A stretch of DNA of 64,000 nucleotides. Origin: Anas platyrhynchos. Lineage: Eukaryota > Chordata > Aves > Anseriformes > Anatidae. Under the pieces are notes generated by a model. It was given only the letters and a program-made list of their open reading frames with translations, was not told the DNA's origin and made no database searches. Shown one piece after another: positions 22,337-36,549 of the stretch. The DNA is taken from contig NC_092600.1 in the NCBI RefSeq assembly GCF_047663525.1, forward strand, positions 4,894,001-4,958,000, given 5' to 3'. Position 1 is the first letter of the stretch. Each line of letters begins with the position of its first letter. Position numbers and translations under genes: made by a program.

Positions 22337-25300
22337 GACAGACATGGGACAACTCCACAAATAGAACCGAGATCAGAACTTGGCTCATTGATCTCACAGG
22401 AGCTGGGTTGGCTGTGTCCAGGGAAAGCAGAGCTGGATGTGGCTTGTGTGCCAGCTCGGGATCACAGCGCTCAGCTGCCTCTGTTTGGGAAGAGGATAAT
22501 GTGTTTTTTTCCCCACAAAGTCCTGCTATGATTTATGCTGAGGTTGTAAGGAGAGTGGTCATCTTCAGTTCAAGGTCACCAGCTGGTATGAATGGGAAAT
22601 TCACATCTCCTGCCAGCTAAATGGCAGATTTTTTTTGGAGTGACAGAGCAAGCGTAGACGACAAAGTTACAGCCCGCACAGCCCAAGCAGTCAGATAACC
22701 TCGCAGCCTCAGAGGGTCCTGCTGGGTGAGGGAAATTGCACCGTGGCACCCAAAGGACAGGCACAACCTGCATCACATCCAACACCCCAGACCCAACTCC
22801 ATTCATAAGTAAGGTACCTGGGCTAACAGGTCTGAACATAGAGCACATGTACAGATACCATATGTACAACACGCGTGATCTAACCGAAACAGATCAAATA
22901 CATACGCATTTTTAACACCTTTGCCCTCGTTCCCATTTCTGCCATCCCATTTTTTTACATCCACGTGAATTATCTTATCTTTGTGCCCCTCAGAGTGGGC
23001 TCTGGGGGCCCTGCATAGCTGCAGTGTGTGGAGCTCCCTCTGATGTGGATACGGTGCTGCTAGCATTACAGAGCTATTAATCAAGATCAGTGCTGCAGAC
23101 TGTAAGTAATAAAGGCCTTTAAGCACCACATTTCCCTTAAGCCTTCTCATTTATCCTGAAGATCTTACACTGCCTGTTCAAAGTTAGTGACAGGACTCAA
23201 TTTCCCATCCATGCTTGCTGATTTCTTGCTGATCCTACAGGTTTTAGGCCATTCAATCCAGAGAGCTGTGCTGCGGGGAGCGGAGCCAAGCTAACAGCTC
23301 AACGAGCAGACCGGGAAAGTCACCTGGGGAGAACACCCAGCTCCCCACAACGCCTCGGTCTTTGGGAAACAGTTTGAAGAAATCAGCGCTGTGCTCTCTG
23401 CTTTTCTTACTCCGGAGCCCACCTCCCCCATACACATAAAGAGATCAGCTACCGACCCAAACAATATTTTCATTTCCCTATCTTGGCCGGTGTCTGGTGC
23501 TGCAAAACTGCTGGGAGCTCAGCTTCTCAGCAAGATCATCAGGGTTCTCCCAGTTCAAATGGGTAGGCTGCCATAAAGAACTGTGAATAAATTCCACCGT
23601 AATCAATAATACATTTTATCACATTTCTAATGCATACAACAATTTCAAAACCTCGTGGCTATTATTATATTTAACATCAATAACCTAGTAATAATCTTAT
23701 TATAGCTGCAGTTTCAATGAAGTACTTAAAATGTCACCAAGTCTTGTAAAGTGCAATCAACCCAACAACCTGAATAAAGATACTGCAGATTATAGGATTT
23801 AGGGGGTTTTCCGTACACGTAGCTAATAAACCCTGAAATGTATCAACAAAGCCCAAAAACAAATAAAGATGATGAGGCTATAAAAGACATTATTTAAGAT
23901 CTTTTCATTGCTAAAATAAAAAACAAAAATAACAGCAAGTATGTTCTGGCCTTTGTGAAAACTATGAAGTCTGAAATAAGAAAGAAGCCCCATAAAACGA
24001 GTTCCTGAGCTTTTAAGTTTACAAGAATAGAACCAGCTTCTCTGATAGCATTTACCTGAAATGACCGCGCAGCCAAAAAGGGAAGCAAGAGTCAGTCAGG
24101 AGACAAAAATTTGCATTTGTTTGTTTGTTTTGTACAGGGAGAATGGATGAGAGGATAGACTCTAGCAGTTGTTAGAATCACGGCTTGTTCTGTATTTCTA
24201 CATTTCCAGGTTGGACGGGCTCCAAGCTCCAAATGAAAATACTCTGCCCTATACTACAAGGGAGCTTTAATCCGCCCCAAATTTAGCAGCAGCAGCCCCC
24301 CTCCAGTCATGGCAGTGTGCGTTTAACAAAAAACTGCTGCAGTCATTTTCCACTTTTCCAAATCCACCGCTACAGAGAATCTCCTTGTTCCATTTTTATG
24401 ATTTTCCAAATGCAATGGCAGGGAACTTTTCCCCAGGGAGAACTCACCGCTCGGTCCTACAAACTGGTGGCTTCGGAAGGCAGCTGAGTAGCGGCACAAG
24501 CACCGTCAGGCCTCCAGCAGGAAGAGCGATGCCCTGGAAGGGCTCAGCCCGAGCTCCCAGACACACTGGCACGGCTCCATTCCAGCTCCTTGCTGGTTCA
24601 GGTGCTCCACGAGTACAGCCCAGGCAGCTGAACTTCCCTCTGTACAACCTGACCGCTGCCAGCAGTGGTGATGGTGAAGCGGTAAAGTGATCTTGGGAAA
24701 CCCCTCGCTGAGCTGCAACAAGACTGTGACTCCTTTAATTTGTTCTGGGAGAAGGGAAACATCAGTATTTAGCACGGTCACAGCTGGATGCCACATCCCC
24801 CACCGCAGCATTTTGCTTTGTTTAATTACACAGAGTTTTTCTCTTTAATTTAAAGGTGTTTCCTGGAAGCGGAAGAACTGCAGACAACACACCAAGCATG
24901 TCTGTAGATTTCAGTATGATATTTATGATGGTCACAGCAACTTGCATTCCCATGGAAGAGTCAGAGACCAAAGTGAATGCTTTGCCCGGCTCCATGAAGC
25001 AGCCAAGTGGACCGGTAAGCTCACTGTTTCTCCATCCATCAAGGTTTGTAACATGGTACTTCAAGAAAAGCCCAGATTCACATACTCGGTACTGATTTGA
25101 AACCCATAAATTACTTGACATGAGACAGGTTCCAATAAAGAAAATAATTTTGGACTAAACCCAACTCTTTCTTTAGTTTGGGTTTTCACGGTTTAACCAA
25201 ACCCATATCCTACAGCAGCCAACGCCAGCCTCGTTGGGATGAGAAGTGAAGACCCTCCATGGGATGGACGCAGGGCAGCACGCCTTCCTGGCACGTCCCT

Positions 25301-26439
25301 GAACCTTTAGTATGAGGGACTTGCTTCTCCCCCAAAAAAGGTTTACTACGTACAACGTGGTAAATACAGGTCAAGGGAAACTCTCACAGGAATCTAGCAG
25401 TGCATTTACACACATCTTGCCTGGCATTCACCAAAGTTGTGCCCACGGACCCAGCTCAGCCCTGCGTCTTCCTTCACTCCCTGCCCAAGCGATGCTGCAG
25501 GAGTACCTGGCCCCAGCTCTCAGCTTCAATTTTAGCAACTCCCCAAATGCTCCATGAAACGTATCCTTTTCTCTAGCCATTATAATACCTGGAGTACGTA
25601 AGGTTGGGTGGAAAGCGTTTTTATCTGAAAACCACTTAAAGCAAAGTGATCCCTGTCAGTTTTATTCACTGCAAGTTTTATAGGAAGAGCGAGTACAAGG
25701 CGCGTGGAGCTTCAGCAGCTCTTGTTTCTGCCTTGCTAGCTCAAAGAAAATTCATTGTTGCTGCCACACAGACACAACATGGGTAGGGCATGGTTGCAAT
25801 ATTTCTACTGGTATGGAAGAGATATTGCGTGACTTAATATATTCTTATCGCTAGTATGCATCATTTGATCACGCTCTATTGGCTTTTGTGCTGGTTGATT
25901 CACACCCCAAATAAATAACAACAGAGGGCTTAGTTCAACACACGCATTCCCTTTACGAAGGCTCTGCAGCAGTGGTGGTGATTTGTTCCTTGTTGCCCCA
26001 GTGGACAGCATGTGGGACATGGCACAGCTTCAGGGCTTTTGGGGTTTGCTGAACAAGGCTGTCACTCAGCCCCCCAGTAGATTTCCAGGCATGGTCTCCT
26101 GTCCCACAGCCACAAGGCTGAGCAAACGTGGAGTCACTTCCAACATGGACTTTAGTCCTGACTGAGAAAAGCTGTTTGTCCCATTACCAGTTCCCCAGTT
26201 CCCCTTCTTTATGCTTTGATGCCTTCAGTTGTACTTCAAAGGCTTTGACCCTGCAATCCTTAATCAAGAAAATCAAAAGGAATTTTGCTAAGTTAAATCA
26301 AAACCAGATTTACAAGATTAAAGACTGCAGAATCAGGAATTCAGGTTGAAAAGGAGAATCTCTGAAGTGTTCAATACACGGGAAAGAAATACAGTTTTCC
26401 TTATGCACCTGGGATGTGAATTTCCAATTTTGTGTCATG
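22337..26439. other. Gene-free stretch
   Basis: Contains a short (TTTG)n run (about 24115-24130) beside an octamer-like ATTTGCAT near 24109, and an inverted repeat AAACCCAA / TTGGGTTT with a 13-base spacer at 25157-25185. No exon, RNA gene or dispersed repeat that I can support. Confidence 0.5.
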
Positions 26440-26520
26440 GAAGGAGGCACCCAGATCCCACTGAAACTCCTGGGAGCCCGACACCTAATTGCATTAGGGC
26501 ACTTTAAAAATCTCAGTCAT
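26440..26520 (+). repeat. CR1/L3-like ancient repeat fragment
   Basis: 'cccactgaaactcctgggag', 'cgacacctaattgcatta' and 'gggcactttaaaaatctcag' follow the order of a common sauropsid repeat ('ccactgaagtcaatgggagttaggcaccta...gggcactttgaaaatc'). The fragment has a near-palindromic CCTAAT-TGC-ATTAGG at 26484-26498, which also fits a TAAT(N3)ATTA paired-type homeodomain site. Confidence 0.5.
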
Positions 26521-29500
26521 GCTTATTAATTGTCTGCGATAAAACTTAAGCGATATATTTGCCCTTCTGTTTTCCAAGGCAATAACCCAATTAATGTGTG
26601 GATAAACTAGGAGGCCAAAGGGAATTGGATTATGTCTGAGGAAAACAGAGGAGCAATTAAAGTATCACTATCACAGGACAGACTGAATTACCATAGTAAT
26701 GAAAACATTCTTCCCTGGTTGGGGAAAGGAGGCTCGGTCTCCAGTTCTGCATCTAGGGCTACGAGCAGCGAGAGCTCCTTGCAATAACCCCTCAGCCGAC
26801 ATCACAGCCATCATTTTATGGCACGAGGTGGCTATAAAGGAAGGAAAAGACAGGGATAAAAAGAATCAGGATTCATGGACCTCTTTTTACCCCAACGCTC
26901 CACTCTCCTGCTAGCCTCAGCTGCCCTCTCACATCCACACCCAGGGGCTGCTGCTCCCCTGCTTCCAGACAGGGCTTTAATTTGGAGACCAAGTGAATGC
27001 TTTAATTAACAGAGAGCAACTTCTACCTAGAGCAAGCTCATTAAACACATGAATCCAACACTGGTCATGATTTGCCCTCAAAATTAAAATGGTGCCTCCA
27101 GGAAAACATAAGATTGTCTTACAAACCCACAGAAAACCATAACCATAAACCAAAATGCCTTGGAGTAACAGAACAGCTTTCTTTCACCCACACTGCCAAA
27201 CCTACGGCAGGCTTGTAATTCCAGTCCATGGGGCTATTTGGCTTCACTGAGTATAAAAGTCAGGAGTGGAAAAAAAAGCATGGTTCCTGACAATGGTTAC
27301 TGCTAGTTTATGGCTTCTCTCCACCTTTTGTCCAAGTGCCAGGGTCTAGCTTATAGCTCCGCCAGTAATATCAGTGTGCACAACGGTGGAAAATGAATTA
27401 TTACTTGGTGTAACAGAAGGGCTTCTGAAATCATGATGATAATGCTTAATCATGTTCTTTGCAGACTTTGCTCCCCAGAGTCATAAGGATGCAAAACAGT
27501 GCTGGAAGCACATTAGCAAGAGAAAGAAGGGCTTCCACCTCTCTTACGACTTTGCTAAAACTCCGCATTTTGCATTGTCTTTTCTGGAGATGTGAGCTGA
27601 GTCCTCGAAATGTTGAACAAACTGATAAGTTAATGAGTTTTGCCAGTGAATAGACTTTCAAATTTAAGGCTAGGGTTGAGTTTGTTTTAATTGAGAATTT
27701 GGATAAAGCTATTTTCAGTTGTGTGCTAAGAAGTACGTGCTCACACTCCACGAGGGATTACTTGCTTTCTCAACCACGACAGTAGCAGCAGAGAATTACT
27801 TCTCCTAACGCCCAGACCAGTGTTCGCAGCACTGTAGCAACCATACAGAGACCAGCTGAGATGATGCACGAACAAGCCAGCAATATATATTTTTTGTTCC
27901 CAAGGTGAAAAATACACGTGATAGTAACAAGAAGCCAACTTTCAAGCCAGGGTACCTATGCACCCTAGTTGGGCAATCTGGCTTCTTAGTGTCCAAACTC
28001 AAGTCAACACGTTTGGCTGAACATGGGACAATTTTAGGGAAGGCATTATTCAAACTTGCCAAAGTGATCTGGAGGCACCGGTGCCACTATGTGCACTTTT
28101 AAAAATAAAAAGGACCATTTGTAGGTGAACAGCCTGTTGGAGATCTGACAGATTGTCCCTCACGTCTTTATTTCAACTCAGCTAGAATGTAAGGAAAGAA
28201 AATTTGAGGATTTTAAATATCCTTGGTGATTTAAGTAGCTTAATTCAGCCCTGAAAATATACAAGTATGATTTCCAAAGCCAACCCCACTAATCCATACC
28301 AGGCTATTGTTTAAATCCCTGGACTTCTGGATACCTGCCTACCAAGGTGCACATCAGCCAAGCAATCAGGGTTTTACAGACTTAAGAGTTTGGGGTACCT
28401 TCATTTGAGGGCTTGGGTTCAAAGCAAAAAGTCTCAGTCCCTCTCCCCTCTGCATCCCCACACTCTGTGCAGGAGCTCAGCAGCATTTGCTCCACCTGTA
28501 CTGCACTTGTGCAAGTAAACTTGGAATACAAACTGGAGTACAACTGAGGTAAATTTCTCACTTACAATCCCTACTAAACCAGAACTGTGTCTGAATAATA
28601 CTAAAAGTCCCAGACAAACACTCCCACTAAGTCCCTTCCACAGAAGACAAGGCATCTGCAAACAGCCTTTCCCATCTGTGTGCTGTTACGAAATGAAACC
28701 CGGGCTCTTCGGGCTCCCAAAATCTCCCAGCTGAATGACTAAGGCTGCGCTTCACAAATATTTTAGACCACTTCAGTGCTGAACTCTTAAACCTATCTTA
28801 ATCCATCCTCACTAAGTGCAAGTGTCTCTAATCACACGAAATCTAATTGAACGCTCTCGATCTCCATGTCTGTCAATGATTACATGAACTAACACAGCAC
28901 TCACACAGGCCTGGTTAAGCAAAAATGAGAGGTATGTTACCACCCTGCCAGAGGCAGGACAGCTCTGCTCCACAGATCGTCCTGCTGGCCCGCAATAAAT
29001 CCACAAAAACTAAGACCCTTCACAGGAAGCAAATCTTCCTTGTTAACCCCGCTTCCTGGGGCAGCCAACAAGTGCTGGGGATGGAGTTACAGCACACAGC
29101 TGGGAGGTCAGCACCAAAGTCCTGCTCTCCGCCTTGCTTCAGCTCTGACATGCATCGCCCCTTGTGCTGTGCTACCTTTTCTTTCCTATTTGCCAGCAGG
29201 GTTGGACCCACAGAGAGCCTGCCCCAGTCTTAAGTGGCAAACAAACCCGCAGACATCCCAACCACGTGCACTTGAATGAGGCCTGGTAGGCAAACATTGC
29301 TACCTGTCTTTTGAGATGTCCAGCAGTGAAAGCTTGTGGTCGATGTTTGTCCCTGTCCCTGCAGTTACTGTGACCACCGCTGCAGGCTTCGTGCTCGTGC
29401 TCTGCTTTACCCCGGGGCTGTGCCCTGCAGAGCACAGCTGCTTGCTCCTAGAGGTGACACAAACTGACCCCTTACCCAAGCCAGCAAGCTCCACAACAAA

Positions 29501-30511
29501 GATATCACCCTTGCTTCAAAACTGGCTGCTGGCTGGCTTTGCCCTTCTTGTTTTAAGTTGATCTGATACCACAGGTTACAGCACGTGAGAAGACTGCAGG
29601 GGACGTGTGGTATTAAAAAGCAGAAGCACCAGGAGAAGCCAGCCCTAAAGATTCCCAACCAGAGCTGAGCAATGGGTAGCGAGCAAGAAATTTGAAACTG
29701 CTGGGTGTTTTTTAGCGTGCATTCAGCATGGAACTGCTGTAAATTTACCACGGGTGGGTTTCTTATCTCGCTCAGGACTCACTTGCTGCAGTGGGTTGCA
29801 ATCAGCCTGGGCACATGCATGTGTGCACCAGGTCCAGGTCCAGTACAAAGACTGATGCTCATTGCAGCAGCCAAACAAATTTTCTAGCTCATTTGATTTT
29901 AAAGCATGGAGCTGGAAGATCTGAAAGCAGACTTCTTTCTCAGTTTGAAATGCTTTTAATCTTCCTCGCAAAGGAAGTTTCTTCCGATTCCTTCCTTGCT
30001 TTCTTCTCTGCCTCCCCTCAAACTGCAGCCTCTCTGCTATCCTAACAAGCTATCAGGCTCTTAACACTTCAGTGCATTCAAACATTTCTTAACAAGAGCC
30101 TAGAGAAGGACCAGGAAGAAGGAAAATGATTATTCTGAATCCATTCCCTACTCAAGCTCTTACATTTTAACTGCACTCGAGCTGAAATTCATTAGCAAAT
30201 TATAGGTAAAGAACTCAGAGAAAGAGTGAAAGTAGCTTTCAGAAAAATTATTCCCTGCAGTCTGGTTATTGAATGGATAAAGGGGGAAAAAATCCACATC
30301 AATATAAACATTTGTCCTTTGAAAAGCACTTTTTTAAAGCCACTCCTCTAAACTGGTGATTTTTTTCCTTTAAATGGTTAATATTAATAATTCACCAGTA
30401 CTGAACTGATTCCAGCATTTTATTTCATTTTTGAGCTGGAGCTTTGCTTTTATCTTCACAGACTTAAGTCAGTCAGCATTTAGCTGAGATCACGTTAACA
30501 TAATGAGACAA
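26521..30511. other. Gene-free stretch, homeodomain words at its left end
   Basis: From 26521 to 26705 there are several TTAAT/ATTAA words and ATTAC-CATA-GTAAT (about 26689-26702). The rest, to 30.5 kb, has no supported feature; open frames are short and overlap on both strands. Confidence 0.45.
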
Positions 30512-30616
30512 AGATCGCTCTGTGGTTAAGGCCCTCCTAACGCTGAGGAGCGCTGAGTTCAGTTCAGCTTCTGCCCCGGAGCATGTGTGGGACCCCAGGG
30601 AAGTCATTTAGTCAGC
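30512..30616 (+). repeat. MIR-like (tRNA-derived SINE) fragment
   Basis: 'gatcgctctgtggttaaggc', 'gctgagttcagttc', 'agcttctgcc', 'tgtgtgggacc' and 'agggaagtcatttagtcag' follow the order of the MIR 5' and central parts (gtggttaag, gagtcag/gttcgaatc, gctctgcc, tgtgtgacct, gggcaagtcacttaacct). Strongly diverged, hence ancient. Confidence 0.6.
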
Positions 30617-33600
30617 TTGCTCTTGAAGGAATATTTCCTCCATCTTTTCTATTAGACAAAAAGGAGAGCTTCATAGGAAATCCGTCTTTGGTTGCAGAAA
30701 AAAAAAAAAATCCAGAAACATTTCTGGACAAAACCTACAGCCTTTTTATGAAATTTAAGCCCCACACCATTTATTCGATTCAAAATGGCATTTTGGAGAG
30801 ATGAGGGCTTCCAAGCAAGCAGGAGATGGTGACCATTCAGACATGCAGAAGCTCCGTCAGGAGCCTGGGAAGTCAGGTCGTTTTCCACAAAACCACTCAG
30901 ATTTGACAAGTGGAAAATTCCTGTTCAAGAAGCTCCCTCCTAGTTTTGCAGACGAGCTCCAACTATAAATTATTCAGGGTAGAGATGAGCTCTGATTACC
31001 CAAACGTATCAATATTAGAAACAGAGGATACCTGCTCTTGGTTGGTACCTCCATGCACTTAATAATAGCGTGTGCCTAACGAGGGGCAGCTTCTTAATGT
31101 GAGTTATTGAATTAGAAGGAAACTTTTGACAACAGCTGCTTTCAAATGTCTCATTTACACTGTAAAAGCTGCTGCTTCCTGTAATAATTGGGAGGGAGAG
31201 GAGGGAAACCACACGTAAGCTGATCCGTGCCCCCAGGAGCTGTGCACGCAGCTCCTGTCAGATCAAAGAGGAGCCTCGCATGGAGTCTGAGGGGAGAACT
31301 TGGCCCCTGGCACTTTACACAGAAATACGCTGGAGCTTGCCTTGTATTTAGGCAGCACCCGGCCCGTATCTTTGATGTGTGATAACAGCGAGGCAGGTAG
31401 AGCATAAGGGGAGGCCTAACAAGTTATAGCACAAGTGGGAAACGCCGTTACAAGTCCAGGATGAACGAAATAACGTTTGTGCTTTCCTGGGAGAGCCCAG
31501 CCATACCTCAGCCATGGAGCGATCCAGACAAAGGGAAAAAAGCTCGAGACCCAGCAATCTGCAGACAGTGAATAAGCTTGGAGGTAAGGTGAGTGGCTGG
31601 AGAACTCAGGAGGTGGTTGAGCTGCAGAAAAAACCCACAGAGCGTGCACACAGGGACGGCCTTCAGAACGGCAGCCCCTGGGTCCCAGCCGGAGGGACAA
31701 CATGCAGACGTGTGTAGCTCCATCACTGAGCAGATTTCGTTGTACATTCAGCATCCCTGCATCACATTACACTGCCTCCCTAATGAAAGGGATGCGGTAA
31801 GCCACTTACATTTTTGAAGGCAATTTCTTTTTGAGATGGGCACAGAAAGCACGCGGGCTGAGCCAAACCATCACCACGGCTGCAGATCACATCTCAGCTT
31901 CACAGGCTGCCAGCCGTCCTGTGCAGCACATCTTCCCTCCTTATTTTCCTACATCTTTGTCCTACTCAGGAATAAGAAGAGAGCACACAATTCCCACTAC
32001 CAACGTTGCAGGATAGCCCTGCAATAATTTCTATTAAGCTTTGAGGAAGGGAACCTTTCTGTCCTGTTGCATGCACTAGAAGCCCAGGGGACCTCCATGT
32101 GCTATGTTTGTACGTTTTCCACTCACAAGCTATGGCCCAGAGATTCTCAGAAACAAAATCACTGCAGAAATGAAGTCGAGGTTCCTGCTCTCCGTTTCGT
32201 ATTTATTGTTCTCTAAGGAAGAAATACCCTGGCTGGGTTTTTAAAGCGAGGCTTAAATCAGCACAGAAAGGTTGCGCAGGGAAGTCGTGTTTGTGCATGC
32301 TGCGCATGATTGAATGGCAAAAATAAGCTACTACGTAGAAAGCCCAATGTCATAAGACACCTAACAGAAAGCCAAGAAAAAAAAAACAACTTGGCCTGAT
32401 TTGACTGGTTTTGCTTCTGCAGGATGCCTTCAGCAACCTTTTGTTCATCTTTGACTTTACAAAGAAACAAATGCAAAAAGACTCCAAGATGTTCCTTTGA
32501 AACTTTTTTTTTTTCTGTAAAGGGAAGGAGAGAATTTAAAATCCCTCAAAAAAATTAGGCTGCTTGTGAAGATTCTTATCTCCTAAATAAATCATTTGCT
32601 GCTACTCTTAAAGATGTGACTGATTCAAGAGTCAGAAGGAACATGATGGCTGAATGCACTTGTTAACAGCAACACATCATCTGTCTTCAGCGAGTGACCA
32701 AATGTTGGTTTAACCTTCTTAATCCTACAAACACCACGAGCCGAGCTGATGATTTTAGTGATCAGTGTCACCCCTAGGAGAGGAGGGAGGCAGAAGACTT
32801 GACAAAGTGAGTGGTAAATAAGGGCACCAGATCGGCTCTGGGCTCTGGCTCAGATACTGAGAACCTCCTGGTACAACTGAAATTGTCACTTTCAGCTGAT
32901 GGCAATATTTTTATATATTTTTTTAATCATGACATTGAGACAAGCTTCAGTTTCAGGCCCAGAGTCCTTCTAGAGACTGCTTCTACAAGACTATCCCACA
33001 TAAGCATAAATTTAATTATATCCTTGGCCAATTAGCTTTTTAAACTTCACTTATAAACCACAGAAGAAACTTGTTTGAAAGGAAAAGAATTCTTTAAAAA
33101 AACAACGTCTGTCAGGCAGTTTTAACAAACTTCACACAAGTGCATGCCAACACTTTTCTGAGCCATATGGGGATTTCTGTTGTCAGTTAAAAATTGCGAA
33201 TACCCCATGCACGAACTACTGAATAAAGCTGTTTTTATTATAGAAGTAAACAGAGAAATTTTGGACGATTCTTTGCATTTCATCATTATTACCAACTTCA
33301 GGCACTTTCACACACATTAAAGTTTGTGCTGCTCAAAAAACCATCAAGCTTTATGAGTAGAAACAGACATCGCATTTAATATGAGCTTTTCAGCTAGAAC
33401 AGCTGTAGCTGTGCGGAGCTGGCGCTCTCCAAGCCAAGAGCCATCTTTTTGTTCTGTGATCACACAGCGCCTCACGCCAGACGTTTATCCTCAAACCAGT
33501 AACTCTTCTGATAGAGGTTTACCCTGTAGGATCGATCTGGCATAGGACTGAACATCCCAGCTTCCACTGAAGTTCTTGTGACTCTTGTTTCTTAGAAAAG

Positions 33601-36116
33601 CTGCGGATACAAGCTTGCTATCACAGAAAAATCCCAAAAGTGAGGAACCCCAGGGCTCGGTCGGCTCCCCGTCCTATTCCCATCATCAGAAAAGCATAAG
33701 AGCAAGGGCCAACACGCTGTGAGCTGAAAGCCCCGATCCAGCTGCTCTGGCCGGTGCAGCTCCTTAATATCTCTGGAATTCCCCAGGCACACTTTGCAGC
33801 GGGATGAGCCCGAGCAGCTTGTTGGTGCGCAGCCGAACGCTCAGCACACAGTGGCCTCAGCACGGACAGAGCCTTTTAATCTGCCATTAAAATCCACCCC
33901 GAGCAGCGAGCTGAAGAAACGCTGTTTTCTTTCCGCGGTTCATCATCCGTGCTTCTCTTTGCTTTCTGAAGGCAGCTCAGCTGATCTCCGGGAGGCCGAG
34001 TGCAGATGGCACCGTCAGCTGCAGAGATGGCACGTCAAGTCAAACTCCTGACAGCACCGCAGACAGCTGGCCCTACACTGACAAACTTTGCAGACACGAG
34101 AGTTTTTGCAGCTAGCGGTGGCTTTGCAGCAGAAAAGACTCCTCTGGGGCTGTGCTACCGCAGGTGTGGGGGCACAGCTCTGCTGGAGCAGACCGGGATG
34201 GAGTTAAGCAGTGCTTAAAAATCTTGGCTTGTGTTCTGCAAAATGAGGGCTCTGGGATTGTTTAGCATCCTGGTCGATCCCTGGCTCTGCCTCCCGTGTT
34301 CTTCCTCTAAGCTGTTCTAGCTGAGCCTGGAGTTGCTGGGTCTCTCCTGTGCCTCCGAGGCTGCTTCTTTTCCTACCTCTGGTCCAAGCTGCAGGACCAC
34401 CCCTGGCTACCTTCCTGGGGTGGCCCTGATGTTCTGAGATGCTACCAGGACACAGAGGTTTTCAAACCAGGCCATTTCCAGGTCTCTCACCTGTATTCAC
34501 TGACAGACAGATCACCACGTGTTTTACACGCCAGGGAAATACCAGGAGTGTTGTAATACGTGGTAGATCCTTCAGTGGAAAGTTAGGAGTCACTGTTTCA
34601 AATTCCTCTTGAACTATTACAATCAGCCTGATTTTTTTGCTTTTTAAAGGAATTGCACTGACAACAATCTCCCTTATTTTAAAAGATTTTTATCAAAACC
34701 TGCTAAAATGCAAATTGCTGAATCTCTGCTATTTTGGAGAATGATAGTTATGAGTTGACAAACAGTCTCCTCGCCATCTGAAAGAGCTTGTCACAACACA
34801 CATACATTAACCCTCCCCCTTCCCACGGAGCACAGTAAGCTAAAATATAAAAAAAAATAAGAATTTCTTTTCTTCTTCTACAGCCCATGGAGAATTATCT
34901 TCTTTGCAGGGCTCCTTGTGATGTATTGCTGCTCAATCATGCATGCACCTTTGAAACAGCATCACAAGTTCTTCCTGACAGCAAGGAATGTGCTCCTACT
35001 CCAAGGTTACCTTTGTTCAAAATATACAATAGAAAGTAGATGCTAATGAGAAAATAAATGCACAGCACTCTTTGGAAATGGCAGTGCTGAAGCTATCACC
35101 TTGCCTGAAGCAATAAATTCCAGGCGAGCACAGATTGTATTTTTAAAATTTATCACCTCCCAGGCTAACAAGCATTGATTACGTGTTTTTCTCTGAGTAA
35201 TTGCCAATATCATTAATATGTTCAAAATTATACTTAAAAAGAGAAATCACATTCTGCGCTCTTCTCCACAGAATATGCATGAAGTACAAAGACTAAAACT
35301 GGCTGCTGGAGGAGAATCCCCGCCAGCCCCCGAGCTCTGTTAGGTGGCACAAGCTCAGCACAGCAGTAGGACTGTCACTGAGGTTCGGTGCTGGGGAGAA
35401 ACCCTCACTTAGCTCTCGAGTCCCCCTCGGTGGTCCCAGCAAGCAGTCCCTGTTTAGGACCTCATGAAGAACAGAGCTCAGAAGCTCTGTAAGTGCTTCC
35501 AGAGCCAAATGCAGTCCGACTCCCCCCACACTTCACCTCCAGGTTGAAGCGAGTTGTGTTTGTCTAGGGCAACCTAATTTCTATCCAGCTAGGTCAACCA
35601 AAATAGTCAGTGGGGATTCCTTTCCCACCATTTGGTACAGAAAAGCCAGAATAAGCCCCTCCTTCAGAATTTTTCCTGCAGTCCTTGACCATGAGCATTT
35701 AGCATCTATGTCAGCACGGCCTTCCACTAAAAGGCACCCAAGGGCAGGGCACAGCAACAGCTCGGCTCCCACTTGCTACCAGAAACACTGCAGAGAATTT
35801 TTTTTTTTTTTTTTGCATTTCTGGGGTGGGAAGCCCCTTATTTTCTCACCGTTTCAGTGACGTTCTCTGGCCTCTACTACACCAAGGCATATCTGTACAG
35901 GGCAACCATGTTCCTCATTCTGGCTGAGAAAGAACTGACTCTTAAAAAAAATAAAGAAGATACTTGTTAAAATACTGGATTGAGAATGTTCCTCACCTCT
36001 GCGAGAATTAATACAATACTACTTCCCAGCAAAAGGGCTTGTCCTACCTTATTTAGGAATTTCTGAAGGTGCCTCTGGGTTACTGAGACAGGCACAAAAG
36101 CAGAGGGGAAGCCTGT
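30617..36116. other. Gene-free stretch
   Basis: Contains A/T runs (13 A at 30698-30710; 17 T at 35798-35814). No exon, RNA gene or reliably identified repeat. A possible short MIR-like piece near 34237-34260 is too weak to call. Confidence 0.5.
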
Positions 36117-36176
36117 GTGGAAGCCCAACTCCATAGCTCTCACGTTCACTCCCTAATCAGGGGTTTCAGAATCAAA

Positions 36177-36341
36177 ATGAGTCCTGGATTAGCGTTTGTG
36201 ACACTTATCTGCGTCGTGCTTCTCACATTGCCACTGCGCATTTCAGCCAAGACGCTGAAATCCTATCTCAAAAAGGCGTCAGGAACAGAAAAACCCTGGA
36301 TAAGGAAGGCTACATTTTTCCCTACACAACACTATAGATAA
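36177..36341 (+). CDS. Candidate small secreted peptide, 54 aa, unrecognised
   Basis: The ATG at 36177 has A at -3 and is followed by a classical signal-peptide pattern: MSPG, a hydrophobic core LAFVTLICVVLLTLPL, then a short polar segment RISA with a possible cleavage after Ala. The remaining 30 residues are basic (KTLKSYLKKASGTEKPWIRK) and lack cysteine. An in-frame upstream ATG at 36117 exists. No splice signal, promoter or polyadenylation context was identified, and short hydrophobic frames arise by chance, so this is speculative. Confidence 0.12.
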   Translation: MSPGLAFVTLICVVLLTLPLRISAKTLKSYLKKASGTEKPWIRKATFFPTQHYR

Positions 36342-36549
36342 GATATAAGCTGCTCATTTATCGGTTGTCACCATTCTAACAACGCTAAAACACTTCATTT
36401 TCTGAATACCATCCTTAAACACGTCTTGAAAAATTAACTAGCCTAAAAAGAACAAAATAACCAGAGCCCAGTGCAGATAAGAGAAATATTGCAGAAGAGG
36501 AGCCTTAAGAAATCCAGTGAACATTAGATATCCATCATGTACATTCGAA

